From Gemmatimonadaceae bacterium (lineage in GTDB: Bacteria; Gemmatimonadota; Gemmatimonadetes; Gemmatimonadales; Gemmatimonadaceae): 64,000 bases of DNA. The position numbers and the translations under genes are program-made. The notes under the pieces are model-generated. The model did no database searches. It saw only the letters and a program-made list of their open reading frames with translations, and was not told the DNA's origin. Shown in pieces: positions 28,427 to 35,940 of this stretch (the first letter of the stretch is position 1; every line of letters begins with the position of its first letter). The stretch is from the NCBI GenBank assembly GCA_016720905.1, contig JADKJT010000029.1, positions 62,001-126,000 on the forward strand, given 5' to 3'.

Positions 28427-29046
28427 CCGGGGCGATCGTGCTGGCGTTGCTCGGCGCCTACCTCATCGGGTCGATTCCAACCGCGTATCTGGTGGGGCGC
28501 GGCAATGGTATCGATTTGCGGACGGTGGGTTCGGGCAATCTCGGGGCGACGAATGTGTTCCGCACGCTGGGGTGGAAGTGGGGGTTGTTCGTGTACGCCG
28601 TCGACCTGCTGAAGGGCGCGATTCCGGTGATGTGGCTGCCCGGTGCGGCGTCGGTGGAAGGCGGTTGGCCATGGGGCGTCGTGTTCGGTGTCCTCGCCAT
28701 CCTCGGACATGTCCGGCCGGTGTTTCTGCTGGGCAAGGGCGGCGGCAAGGGTGTGGCGACCGCCAGCGGCGTCTTCCTCGCGCTCACGCCGGTGCCCGCG
28801 ATGTGCGCGTTGGTGGCGTTTATCATCGTGGTGGCGGCCACGCGCTATGTCTCGCTCGGCTCGCTGATTGGTGCGGTGGTCCTGCCGACGGTGCTGGCGT
28901 TGCGCGAGCAGCACCTGACGCCGTTGGTGATCGTGAGCGTCGCGGTGTCCGCGTTTGTGTTCTGGACGCATCGCGACAATATCGGCCGATTGCGTCGCGG
29001 TGCGGAGCGTCGTATCGGGCGCTCGGAGCGCGCGGCGCATGAGTGA
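28423..29046 (+). CDS. plsY: Glycerol-3-phosphate acyltransferase PlsY
   Basis: PlsY transfers an acyl group from acyl-phosphate to glycerol-3-phosphate. The acyl-phosphate comes from PlsX, which is encoded at the far right end of the window. GTG at 28423 overlaps the der stop. The protein has 207 residues with five or six membrane segments. Its three active-site loops are visible: GSIPTAYLVGR, GSGNLGATN and GKGGGKGVAT. It overlaps gpsA by eight bases, placing the enzyme next to the gene that makes its glycerol phosphate substrate. Confidence 0.94.
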   Translation: MTGAIVLALLGAYLIGSIPTAYLVGRGNGIDLRTVGSGNLGATNVFRTLGWKWGLFVYAVDLLKGAIPVMWLPGAASVEGGWPWGVVFGVLAILGHVRPVFLLGKGGGKGVATASGVFLALTPVPAMCALVAFIIVVAATRYVSLGSLIGAVVLPTVLALREQHLTPLVIVSVAVSAFVFWTHRDNIGRLRRGAERRIGRSERAAHE

Positions 29047-30058
29047 CGCGCGGACACACACCGTGATTCCCTGTGCCGTGATCGGCGGCGGGGCCTGGGG
29101 CACCGCCATCGCCGACCGCCTGGTGCGCAACGGCCATCCTGTGCAGCTGTGGGCGCGGGAGCACGATGTGGTCGATGCGGTGAACGCGCGCCACGAGAAT
29201 CCGCGATTCCTTCCCGGGGCCTCACTGGCGAGAGAACTCCGCGCCACCGGCGACATGGCTGCGGCATTGCGCGGTGCCGCACTGGTGGTCTATGCCGCGC
29301 CGTCACATGTGCTGCGCGCGGTGGTGGCGTCGGCGCACGTCACGGTGGCGGACGGCGTGGTCCTGGCTGTTGCAACCAAGGGCATTGAACGCGAATCCCT
29401 GGCGTTGATGACGGATGTCGTGGTTGAGGAGGCGCCACGACATGACGTCGTTGCCATCAGTGGCCCGAGCTTCGCCGCCGAAGTTGCCGCCGGTCAACCG
29501 ACCGCCATCGTGGCCGCGAGCGCGTCATTGTCGGCGGCGCGACTGGTTCAACAGGCCATGAGCGCGCCGGCATTCCGCGTCTACACCACCGACGATGTCG
29601 TCGGCGTGGAGCTCGGCGGGGCACTCAAGAACGTGATGGCGGTTGCCACGGGCATTCTCGATGGATTGGGCCTCGGGTTCAATCCGCGTGCGGCACTCAT
29701 GACGCGCGGGCTGGCCGAGATGACGCGCCTGGGGGTGGCACTCGGCGCTCGCAACGAGACGTTTGCCGGACTCGCCGGACTCGGTGATTTGGTGCTCACG
29801 TGCACCGGGGCATTGTCGCGCAATCGCGCCGTCGGCGTGGCGATAGGGCAGGGCCAGTCGCTGGCGCAGGCGCTGGCCGGCAAGGACAGTGTTGCCGAAG
29901 GCGTCCTGAACGCGCAGAGTGCGCGCGCTTTGGCGGCGCGTGCCGGCGTTGAGATGCCGATTGTCGAGGCGACGTATCGCATCCTGTTTGAGGAGCAGCC
30001 ACCGCGTGAGGCGATTGCTGAGCTGATGGCGCGCGAACTGCGTGCCGAGCGGGACTGA
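29039..30058 (+). CDS. gpsA: Glycerol-3-phosphate dehydrogenase [NAD(P)+] GpsA
   Basis: This 339-residue enzyme makes sn-glycerol-3-phosphate from dihydroxyacetone phosphate for phospholipids. The start at 29039 gives a short tail and then the Rossmann motif VIGGGAWGTAIADRL (about 14-28). Further motifs are ATKGIE, ISGPSFAAEVAAGQPTA, the catalytic lysine in VELGGALKNVMAVATGI, and GLAGLGDLVLTC. It pairs functionally with plsY upstream. A MerR-type regulator follows after three bases. Confidence 0.95.
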   Translation: MSDARTHTVIPCAVIGGGAWGTAIADRLVRNGHPVQLWAREHDVVDAVNARHENPRFLPGASLARELRATGDMAAALRGAALVVYAAPSHVLRAVVASAHVTVADGVVLAVATKGIERESLALMTDVVVEEAPRHDVVAISGPSFAAEVAAGQPTAIVAASASLSAARLVQQAMSAPAFRVYTTDDVVGVELGGALKNVMAVATGILDGLGLGFNPRAALMTRGLAEMTRLGVALGARNETFAGLAGLGDLVLTCTGALSRNRAVGVAIGQGQSLAQALAGKDSVAEGVLNAQSARALAARAGVEMPIVEATYRILFEEQPPREAIAELMARELRAERD

Positions 30059-30061
30059 CGC

Positions 30062-30463
30062 ATGGCCGCCCGCGGAGAGCCTGTGCAGGAGTTCTATTCG
30101 ATTGGGGAAGTGTGTACCCTCACCGAGTTGAAGCCGCATGTGCTGCGGTACTGGGAAAGCCAGTTCAAGTTGCTGAATCCGGCCAAGAACCGGAGTGGCA
30201 ATCGCGTGTACGCGCGGCGTGAAGTTGAACTGATCCTGTTGGTGAAACACCTGCTGTACACCGAGAAGTACACCATCGACGGCGCGCGTCAGAAACTCGA
30301 TGAACATCGCAAGGGTGGCTCGCTGCGCACGGCGGCACGCGTCGCGCTCGAGGCACAGTCCATCGAGTCGCTGGAACGCGAGCTGGCGGAACTGCAAGCG
30401 ATTCTCGAGGATCGATCCGTTGCCACGCCGCGCGCATCGACCGTGATCTCGCCCGAACGCTGA
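30062..30463 (+). CDS. MerR family transcriptional regulator
   Basis: This 133-residue protein has a MerR winged helix-turn-helix at about 10-78 (FYSIGEVCTLTELKPHVLRYWE, then NPAKNRSGNRVYARREVELI). A short coiled coil follows at about 95-125. No cysteine cluster typical of metal sensors is present, so it is likely not a metal regulator. It sits between gpsA and surE; the target is unknown. Confidence 0.85.
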   Translation: MAARGEPVQEFYSIGEVCTLTELKPHVLRYWESQFKLLNPAKNRSGNRVYARREVELILLVKHLLYTEKYTIDGARQKLDEHRKGGSLRTAARVALEAQSIESLERELAELQAILEDRSVATPRASTVISPER

Positions 30464-30470
30464 CAACACC

Positions 30471-31229
30471 ATGCGCATCCTCCTGAGCAACGACGACGGC
30501 ATTCTGGCAAAGGGACTGGGCGTGCTGGAGCGCGCCTGTCAACCGCTGGGCGAACTGTATGTGGTGGCGCCCGATCGGGAGCAGAGCGCCACCAGTCACT
30601 CGCTCACCCTGCATCATCCGCTGCGCCCGGTGCAACTGGGGGATCGGCGATGGCAGGTGGATGGAACGCCGACCGATTGCGTGATGCTGGCGTGTGAAGC
30701 GCTGATGGACGCACGCCCGGACGTCGTGATCAGCGGCATCAATCACGGTCCGAACATGGGCGAGGACGTGTTGTATTCCGGCACGGTGGCCGCGGCGATG
30801 GAGGGGTTGGCACTCGGTATTCCCAGTATCGCGGTGTCGTTTGCTGGCAGCATGCTCCGCGCCGACGCCCTGTTGGATACGCAGGTGGATATGCTGACCG
30901 CGCTGCTGAAGCGACTGATTACGCTGCCGGACTTTCCTCCGGAAACGCTGCTGAATGTCAATTTGCCGGCGATCACGGCGGAGCAGGTGAAGGGCTACCG
31001 ACTGACGCGGCTGGGGCGTCGCGTGTTCAGCGACTCGATCACGCGCATGAAGGATCCCTGGGGACGCGATATCCTCTGGATCGGCGGTGGATCCGTTGAG
31101 TGGAGCGGACCCGAAGATTCGGATTTTCGCGCCGTGCATGATGGGTACGTCTCGGTAACGCCGCTCCATCTTGACCTGACGCATCGCGACGTCATTACCA
31201 CGGCCAGCGCGTGGTGGCGAACTCCGTAG
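30471..31229 (+). CDS. surE: 5'/3'-nucleotidase SurE
   Basis: This 252-residue metal-dependent phosphatase of the SurE family removes phosphate from nucleoside monophosphates. MRILLSNDDG (1-10) carries the paired aspartates of the metal site. SGINHGPNMGEDVLYSGTVAAAMEG (about 87-111, read as SGINHG then YSGTVAAAMEG) is the family signature. It overlaps pcm by 19 bases; surE-pcm adjacency is common in bacteria. Confidence 0.95.
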   Translation: MRILLSNDDGILAKGLGVLERACQPLGELYVVAPDREQSATSHSLTLHHPLRPVQLGDRRWQVDGTPTDCVMLACEALMDARPDVVISGINHGPNMGEDVLYSGTVAAAMEGLALGIPSIAVSFAGSMLRADALLDTQVDMLTALLKRLITLPDFPPETLLNVNLPAITAEQVKGYRLTRLGRRVFSDSITRMKDPWGRDILWIGGGSVEWSGPEDSDFRAVHDGYVSVTPLHLDLTHRDVITTASAWWRTP

Positions 31230-31870
31230 AGCCGGAGTTCCGCGGCGCGCGCCGGCGCCTGGTCGAGGCACTGCAGGACAAGGGTATCAAGGACCTTGCC
31301 GTGCTGCGGGCCATCGATCAGGTACCACGCCATCTGTTCGTCCCGCCCAGCGTCCGTCATCGAGCCTACGAGGACAGCGCGTTGCCCATCGGCAATGGGC
31401 AGACGATTTCGCAACCGTATGTGCACGCGCGCGCGCTTGAACAGCTGATGCTGACCGGACGCGAGCGGGTGCTGGAGATCGGGACTGGCTCGGCGTACCA
31501 GACGGCGCTGCTGTCCGAACTGGCCGCCCAGGTCTTTTCGATTGAGCGTTTCCCGGCACTGCTCGATCGGGCGCGACTGCTGCTGACGCAGCTGCAAATC
31601 CGGAATGTCTCGGTGTTGCTGGGTGACGGAACGCTGGGTTGGCGGGAGTACGCGCCGTATGACGCCATGGTCGTGAGCGCCGGCGCACCGTTTGTTCCGC
31701 CCGCACTGCAGGAGCAGCTGGCCGAAGGTGGACGGCTCCTGATTCCGCTAGGTGACCGGGACGAGCAGATGCTGACCCTGCTCATTCGCCGGGGCGATGA
31801 GCTCGATCGCCGTGACATCACCCCGGTCCGCTTCGTCCCCTTGATTGGGGCGGGTGGTTGGCCGCCCTAG
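31211..31870 (+). CDS. pcm: Protein-L-isoaspartate O-methyltransferase
   Basis: The enzyme repairs isoaspartate in aged proteins using S-adenosylmethionine. The product has about 219 residues, starting with GTG at 31211 (GTG 31214 is equally possible). Visible elements are DQVPRHLFVP, QTISQPYVHA, the SAM-binding VLEIGTGSAYQTALLSEL (about 80-97) and LGDGTLGW. It lies partly inside surE. Confidence 0.93.
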   Translation: MVANSVEPEFRGARRRLVEALQDKGIKDLAVLRAIDQVPRHLFVPPSVRHRAYEDSALPIGNGQTISQPYVHARALEQLMLTGRERVLEIGTGSAYQTALLSELAAQVFSIERFPALLDRARLLLTQLQIRNVSVLLGDGTLGWREYAPYDAMVVSAGAPFVPPALQEQLAEGGRLLIPLGDRDEQMLTLLIRRGDELDRRDITPVRFVPLIGAGGWPP

Positions 31871-31955
31871 TCGTCCCGAGCGAGCCTCGCGTTTGCGAGT
31901 GACCGAACGGTGGCGCATCTTCGCTGCGAATCGCCCGCCACGCCCTGAGCGCGTC

Positions 31956-32774
31956 ATGACCACTCGATCCACGTCCATGCCTGACCAGCAACTCGCCGCT
32001 GCCGCCGAAACCGATTTCGCGACCGCTCGGGCAGGTGCCGATATCGCTCCCTATGCGCGACCCGCTGCGTCGTCTGCGGGTCACGCGGTTGACGCCGTGT
32101 TGATCGATGCGATTCGAGCCGCCGTCGGTCCCTACGTGCCTTTGCCATGGCGCAGCCAGCCGACCGACTCGAGTGGCATGCCCATGGCGCTGCCGTGGAT
32201 CGATACGTTTCTCGACGCCTCGCCGCCAGACGCGGCCGTCGAGGCCATGCCGGTGGCGGCCATCACGACCTTCGTCACCGTGAGCGCGAAGGTCGGGGAC
32301 GCCGCGGATATGATGGTCGAGTCCCGCGCGACGGAGAACGTGGAGTCGATCCCGACGCCCGACGCCACGGAGATCTGGCCGCTGGACGACGCCGGCGCAT
32401 CGATGCGCGCGCTGGCCGAGGAACTGCTGACGCGCGAGCCGACACCGCCACGTTCCACTCCAGAGGTCGCGCCCTTCACGGCAGCTCCCGTGGCATCAAC
32501 GCCGCCGTTGCCCATGTGGGGAGACGACGACATGATGGACATCATGCCGATCAAGTCCAGTCGACCAGTGGCGGACGCCGGCGAACACTGGGCGGCAAGC
32601 GCTCGGCGTGAGTCCGAGCGGGCCGGACATCCGGAAGCGGCCGCACAGGCCCTCGAGGCTCTCGCGCGACGAATCCGCGACGGCGAGATCGTGCTGCCGG
32701 GCTATTCGCCGGACATGGGTGACGCGGCCGCGCTGGCGACGGCCCTTGCTGCGTTGCTCAGCGTTCGCCGCTGA
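31956..32774 (+). CDS. Hypothetical protein, Ala/Pro/Asp-rich
   Basis: This 272-residue protein is not recognised. It has no signal peptide and no clear membrane segment. Residues 1-190 are low-complexity (Ala, Pro, Thr, Asp). The last 80 residues look more ordered, with a helical stretch AAQALEALARRIRDGEIVLPGY and a final AALATALAALLSVRR helix. The start is uncertain; ATG at 31956 is preferred, but the frame is open back to 31845. Codon bias matches the neighbours and it sits tightly before the acylphosphatase, so it is probably expressed. Confidence 0.55.
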   Translation: MTTRSTSMPDQQLAAAAETDFATARAGADIAPYARPAASSAGHAVDAVLIDAIRAAVGPYVPLPWRSQPTDSSGMPMALPWIDTFLDASPPDAAVEAMPVAAITTFVTVSAKVGDAADMMVESRATENVESIPTPDATEIWPLDDAGASMRALAEELLTREPTPPRSTPEVAPFTAAPVASTPPLPMWGDDDMMDIMPIKSSRPVADAGEHWAASARRESERAGHPEAAAQALEALARRIRDGEIVLPGYSPDMGDAAALATALAALLSVRR

Positions 32775-32788
32775 GTGAACATCGCCTG

Positions 32789-33118
32789 ATGCAGGTGGTT
32801 CAAGCGTTTCGCGCGTTCGGGCGTGTGCAGGGTGTGGGATTTCGCTGGTTTGTTCGTGAAAGAGCGAGGGTGGCAGGACTCACCGGATGGGTGCGCAACG
32901 AGGCTGACGGTTCAGTGGCGCTGATCGCGGCCGGTACGCCCGCGCAACTGCGGCAATTGGAGCACGCGATCCGTGAAGGCCCGCCCGGTGCCCATGTGCA
33001 GCGCCTGGAGGTAAGGACCATCGCGCCTGTGGAGGACACCGCGGCGTCCGGAGAGCCGGACGCGGCACATGCGCTCAGCAGCCCATTTCAGGTAGTCCGT
33101 TATCGCGACGCACCGTAG
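32789..33118 (+). CDS. acyP: Acylphosphatase
   Basis: This small 109-residue enzyme hydrolyses acyl phosphates. FGRVQGVGFRWFVRERA (about 9-25) carries the phosphate-binding loop with the catalytic arginine. GWVRNEADGSVALIAAG (about 32-48) carries the catalytic asparagine. The normal acylphosphatase is about 90 residues; a 15-20 residue tail is extra here. The start is the ATG at 32789. Confidence 0.9.
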   Translation: MQVVQAFRAFGRVQGVGFRWFVRERARVAGLTGWVRNEADGSVALIAAGTPAQLRQLEHAIREGPPGAHVQRLEVRTIAPVEDTAASGEPDAAHALSSPFQVVRYRDAP

Positions 33119-33128
33119 CTTGTCGCGA

Positions 33129-33659
33129 ATGTCCGATTCCGTCGCACTCCGAGTTCGCGCCGCCATGCGCGACATCCCCGATTTCCCGACGCCGGGAATC
33201 CTCTTCAAAGATATCACGCCGATTCTCGCCGATCCCGTGCTGATGGCCGATGTCGTCCACGACATGGTGATCCCATTCCGTACCGCCGGAGTCTCCCATG
33301 TGGTGGCGATCGAGAGCCGGGGTTTCCTGTTTGGAATGCCCATGGCCCTTGAACTGGGCGTGGCGTTCGCACCGGCACGAAAGCCGGGAAAGCTGCCCTG
33401 GAGCACGGCGAGCGAAGGGTACGCGCTGGAGTATCGAACGGACACGCTGGAGATGCATCTGGACGCGCTCGGGCGCGGAGCGCGCGTGCTGCTGGTCGAT
33501 GACATTCTTGCAACGGGTGGTACCGCAGCCGCTGCGGCGCGACTGGTGGCGCGGCTGGGTGGAGAGGTCGTGGGCCTTTCGGTATTGAGTGAACTGACGT
33601 TTCTCGGGGCGCGGGCGCGTTTGCGGGAAATCCCCGTCCATGCCATCGTGAGTTATTGA
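33129..33659 (+). CDS. apt: Adenine phosphoribosyltransferase
   Basis: The enzyme salvages adenine to AMP using PRPP. ATG 33129 gives 176 residues, starting MSDSVALRVRAAMRDIPDFPTPGILFKDI. The PRPP-binding motif VLLVDDILATGGTA lies at about 121-134, and ESRGFLFG is the adenine-side element. A TTG at 33120 is a weaker alternative start. Confidence 0.94.
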   Translation: MSDSVALRVRAAMRDIPDFPTPGILFKDITPILADPVLMADVVHDMVIPFRTAGVSHVVAIESRGFLFGMPMALELGVAFAPARKPGKLPWSTASEGYALEYRTDTLEMHLDALGRGARVLLVDDILATGGTAAAAARLVARLGGEVVGLSVLSELTFLGARARLREIPVHAIVSY

Positions 33660-33737
33660 GGCACTCCCACCGACGCTGGCGTGAGGGGGAGGGAGTCGAA
33701 TAGCTTCGTTCAGCGCGGCGAACGAGCCGCTCGACAG

Positions 33738-33811
33738 GCCCCCGTAGCTCAGTTGGATAGAGCAGCAGTTTCCTAAACTGTTGGTCGCCGGTTCGACTCC
33801 GGCCGGGGGTA
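33738..33811 (+). tRNA. tRNA-Arg, anticodon CCT
   Basis: A full cloverleaf can be folded. The acceptor GCCCCCG pairs with CGGGGGT (one G-T pair), the D-stem is GCTC/GAGC, and the anticodon stem is GCAGT/ACTGT around loop TTCCTAA. The T-stem is GCCGG/CCGGC with loop TTCGACT. The anticodon CCT reads AGG. The discriminator is A at 33811 and CCA is not encoded. Nothing like an integrated element follows it. Confidence 0.95.
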
Positions 33812-33952
33812 TTCAATGAGGAATCGATTGCTGATGGATGCCTCCCCAGTGCCACCAAGCGCCCAATCCGCTATGTTTAGCGGCTACTCGTAGCACCGAC
33901 CAATACGTTCACACACGGGGTCGGGTCCGTTTCCTTCACTACGTCCTCTCGC

Positions 33953-34618
33953 ATGTCTCAGGCTTCACGATCCTCGGCCTCCACGGCCGGACTCTCCGAC
34001 GATCCGCTCGAGAATCTCGCTGCCTGGTTCCAGGTCAACCAGAAGCCCATTCTCACTGTTGTTGGTGTCGTGGCTCTTTCGGCGGCCGCCATTTTCGGGT
34101 ATCGGTGGATGGACGCGAGCAAGCGTGCCGACGCGTCTGACGCCCTGTACAAGGCGACCGCACCGCTGCAGGAAGGCAAGTTACCGGAAACAGCGATCGA
34201 ACTGGAAAAGGTGGTGAAGCGTTTCGGCGGCACGCCCTCGGGATCCCAGGCCGCCATGATGCTCGGTCAGGTCTACTTCGATCAGCAGAAGTATCCGGAG
34301 GGAATCGCCGCACTGGAGAAGGCCAAGGGATCAGCCGGCAGCGCGTTCGAGGCCTCAATTGAGGCGCTGGTCGCCGTTGGCTACGAGGCCCAGGGCAAAT
34401 TTGAAGTGGCTGCCGAGCACTACGGGAAGGCCGCGACGGCCGCGAAATTCCCATTGGACAAAGGTGCGAACCATGCCAATCAAGCGAGGAATCTGACTCT
34501 GGCTGGAAAGACGGCGGAATCCAGGAAGATCTGGGAAGAGCTCACGAAGAACGAGGATTTGCCGTTCGCCCAGGAAGCTCAAGTACGACTGGGCGAGTTG
34601 ACGGGCGCCGGCAAGTAG
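33953..34618 (+). CDS. Membrane-anchored tetratricopeptide protein (YfgM/TPR_21-like)
   Basis: This 221-residue protein has a cytoplasmic N-tail of about 33 residues and one membrane segment (about 36-53, ILTVVGVVALSAAAIFGY). A periplasmic region of TPR-like helices covers about 60-215 (AMMLGQVYFDQQKYPEGIAALEKAK is one repeat, given in parts). The layout resembles YfgM, which links the SecYEG translocon to periplasmic chaperones; that role is an inference. It is the last gene of the left half, and a terminator follows. Confidence 0.75.
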   Translation: MSQASRSSASTAGLSDDPLENLAAWFQVNQKPILTVVGVVALSAAAIFGYRWMDASKRADASDALYKATAPLQEGKLPETAIELEKVVKRFGGTPSGSQAAMMLGQVYFDQQKYPEGIAALEKAKGSAGSAFEASIEALVAVGYEAQGKFEVAAEHYGKAATAAKFPLDKGANHANQARNLTLAGKTAESRKIWEELTKNEDLPFAQEAQVRLGELTGAGK

Positions 34619-34648
34619 GTCTCCCGGCTGGGTGGTGGAATTTGAATG

Positions 34649-34691
34649 GCGGCCCTGAGTGCACACGCACTTCAGGGCCGCTGTCGTTTTA
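34649..34691 (+). terminator. Intrinsic terminator after the TPR gene
   Basis: GCGGCCCTGAGTGC pairs with GCACTTCAGGGCCGC (one bulged base) around the loop ACAC, followed by TGTCGTTTTA. The long GC stem and the T-run make this the best-formed terminator in the window. It ends the whole + strand gene series before the dif-like site. Confidence 0.7.
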
Positions 34692-34776
34692 TGAACGCCG
34701 TGCCAGCGAAGCCGCCAGTAAGGAGACGGAAGAGGGGCAATATCAGGACATCTGTCGTCGTTTTTCTGTCGGCAGT

Positions 34777-34804
34777 TGTGCGCATAATACATGTTATGTA
34801 AACC
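34777..34804 (+). other. dif: Putative chromosome dimer resolution site dif
   Basis: The 28-bp site reads TGTGCGCATAA, then TACATG, then TTATGTAAACC. The first 11-base arm matches the E. coli dif XerC arm (GGTGCGCATAA) in 10 of 11 positions. The second arm matches the XerD arm (TTATGTTAAAT) in 8 of 11, including the TTATGT core. The 6-base centre differs, as it usually does between species. The inner CATAA/TTATG inverted repeat is intact. The site lies where all-plus genes meet all-minus genes, as expected for the replication terminus, and xerD is in the same window. No binding or recombination data are available. Confidence 0.85.
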
Positions 34805-35023
34805 AATACTAGTGGATAACTGTGGGAAACCTGTTGGCTCTCTGGGTGTTGAAGGATATCTGGGCGGTGTTAACTCATTCTGAATTAACGGATTACGCCT
34901 TGACTTTCGCGTGGAGTATTAGGCCTATGCTCACGAAAGATCGAAGCTGTACACCTGTCCACATGAATACCGGAATCTCCGGACAAGTTCGCTGGCGCAC
35001 CGAAACGACGGCCAAACTCACTT

Positions 35024-35908
35024 CTATTTCCCGATCGGCAAATCTCCGATGGTGCCACGATAGATCACTCGGCCTTCACCGCGCAGTGTCGGGCGCCAAG
35101 CGTCAGCACTTCGTTCAAGACGCACTTCGAGATCACGCCCCGAGCTGCTGCGAATGCGAATCGGTGACTTGGCCAATTCCCATGTGGTCAGCAGAATCGC
35201 CGCTGCCACCGCACCTGTGCCGCAGGCCTGTGTCTCGCCTTCCACTCCGCGTTCGAATGTGCGGTAGCGCCAGGTGTCGTCGCTGCGCCGAGACACCCAG
35301 TTGACATTTGCTCCTTTCGCTCCGGTTGCCGGATGGTGTCGCAGCGTCGGTCCGCGCGTCTCCAGATCGATCGCGTCGGCGTCCTCGCACAGGACCACCA
35401 CATGCGGGATCCCAGCAACGGCAAAGCCGATCCGCAGCTCTCCGTCCCCAATGCCGATGGCCATGTCGGCCTGTACCGACGTGACCGGCTGGAGTTCTAT
35501 CTCCGGCAGTCCGTCCACCACACGGCTGGCAATGCGACCGGAAGGCGTATCGAGTCCCATGCCGGAGACGGTGGCCAGGCCGAGCTCCACAGCCATCACG
35601 GTTGAGCACAGCGTGGCGTTACCGCACAAATCTGCCGGGGTTCCATCGCTGTTGAAGTACAGTATCCGCGCCTGACTGGTCAATGCGCTCATGCCGAGTT
35701 CAGGCGGTTTCAGCGCCTCCAGTATGACTATCCCGTCAGCGCCTATCCCGTTGTGACGATTGCAGATGGCCTGAATGGCCTCAGGTGATATCACACGTGA
35801 GATGTCGACCTGACGGCCGTCGAAGAAGACAAAATCGTTTCCCGATCCGGTCATCTTGGCGAACGGGAGACCATTGAGGTGTCCGCCGTTTCGGTTGTCT
35901 GTCGACAT
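35024..35908 (-). CDS. dapF: Diaminopimelate epimerase DapF
   Basis: DapF converts LL- to meso-diaminopimelate for lysine and peptidoglycan. The start at 35908 (MSTDNRNGG) gives 294 residues; the frame is open a further 60 bases, but that would overlap the upstream gene. The N-terminal KMTGSGNDFVFFD is characteristic. The two catalytic cysteines are C95 in DLCGNATLC and C229 in QACGTGAVAAA. The first motif is normally CGNGxRC, so CGNATLC is a variant, though the cysteine and CGN are kept. It is the last gene of the right-half series. Confidence 0.93.
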   Translation of the reverse strand: MSTDNRNGGHLNGLPFAKMTGSGNDFVFFDGRQVDISRVISPEAIQAICNRHNGIGADGIVILEALKPPELGMSALTSQARILYFNSDGTPADLCGNATLCSTVMAVELGLATVSGMGLDTPSGRIASRVVDGLPEIELQPVTSVQADMAIGIGDGELRIGFAVAGIPHVVVLCEDADAIDLETRGPTLRHHPATGAKGANVNWVSRRSDDTWRYRTFERGVEGETQACGTGAVAAAILLTTWELAKSPIRIRSSSGRDLEVRLERSADAWRPTLRGEGRVIYRGTIGDLPIGK

Positions 35909-35940
35909 CGAGTGTGTTGTCAGATTTGTGAAGCGGCGAC

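Larger units (their letters stand above)
34619..35023. other. 405-bp intergenic region between the two converging gene sets
   Basis: There is no credible gene here. A + strand frame from 34822 runs antisense into dapF and has no family-like content. The region holds a terminator (34649-34691) and the dif-like site (34777-34804). Between about 34740 and 34980 it is clearly richer in A and T than the flanking genes. A short perfect repeat CCGGA-ATC-TCCGG near 34970 may serve the convergent dapF end. Confidence 0.7.

Noticed and set aside
33738..33860. tRNA-Arg as an attachment site for an integrated element
   Set aside because: No integrase or repeated tRNA 3' end nearby, and ordinary genes follow.
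33868..33883. CCGCTA-TGTT-TAGCGG hairpin as a terminator
   Set aside because: The stem is only 6 bp and no T-run follows.
34810..34818. DnaA-box-like AGTGGATAA suggesting an origin
   Set aside because: Only one near-match, no dnaA gene, and converging rather than diverging genes; a terminus fits better.
34900..34931. TTGACT...TATGCT promoter in the dif gap
   Set aside because: Spacing of 20 bases is too wide, and no gene follows on that strand.
34822..35304. A 160-residue + strand reading frame
   Set aside because: More than half runs antisense to dapF, with no domain or ribosome site.
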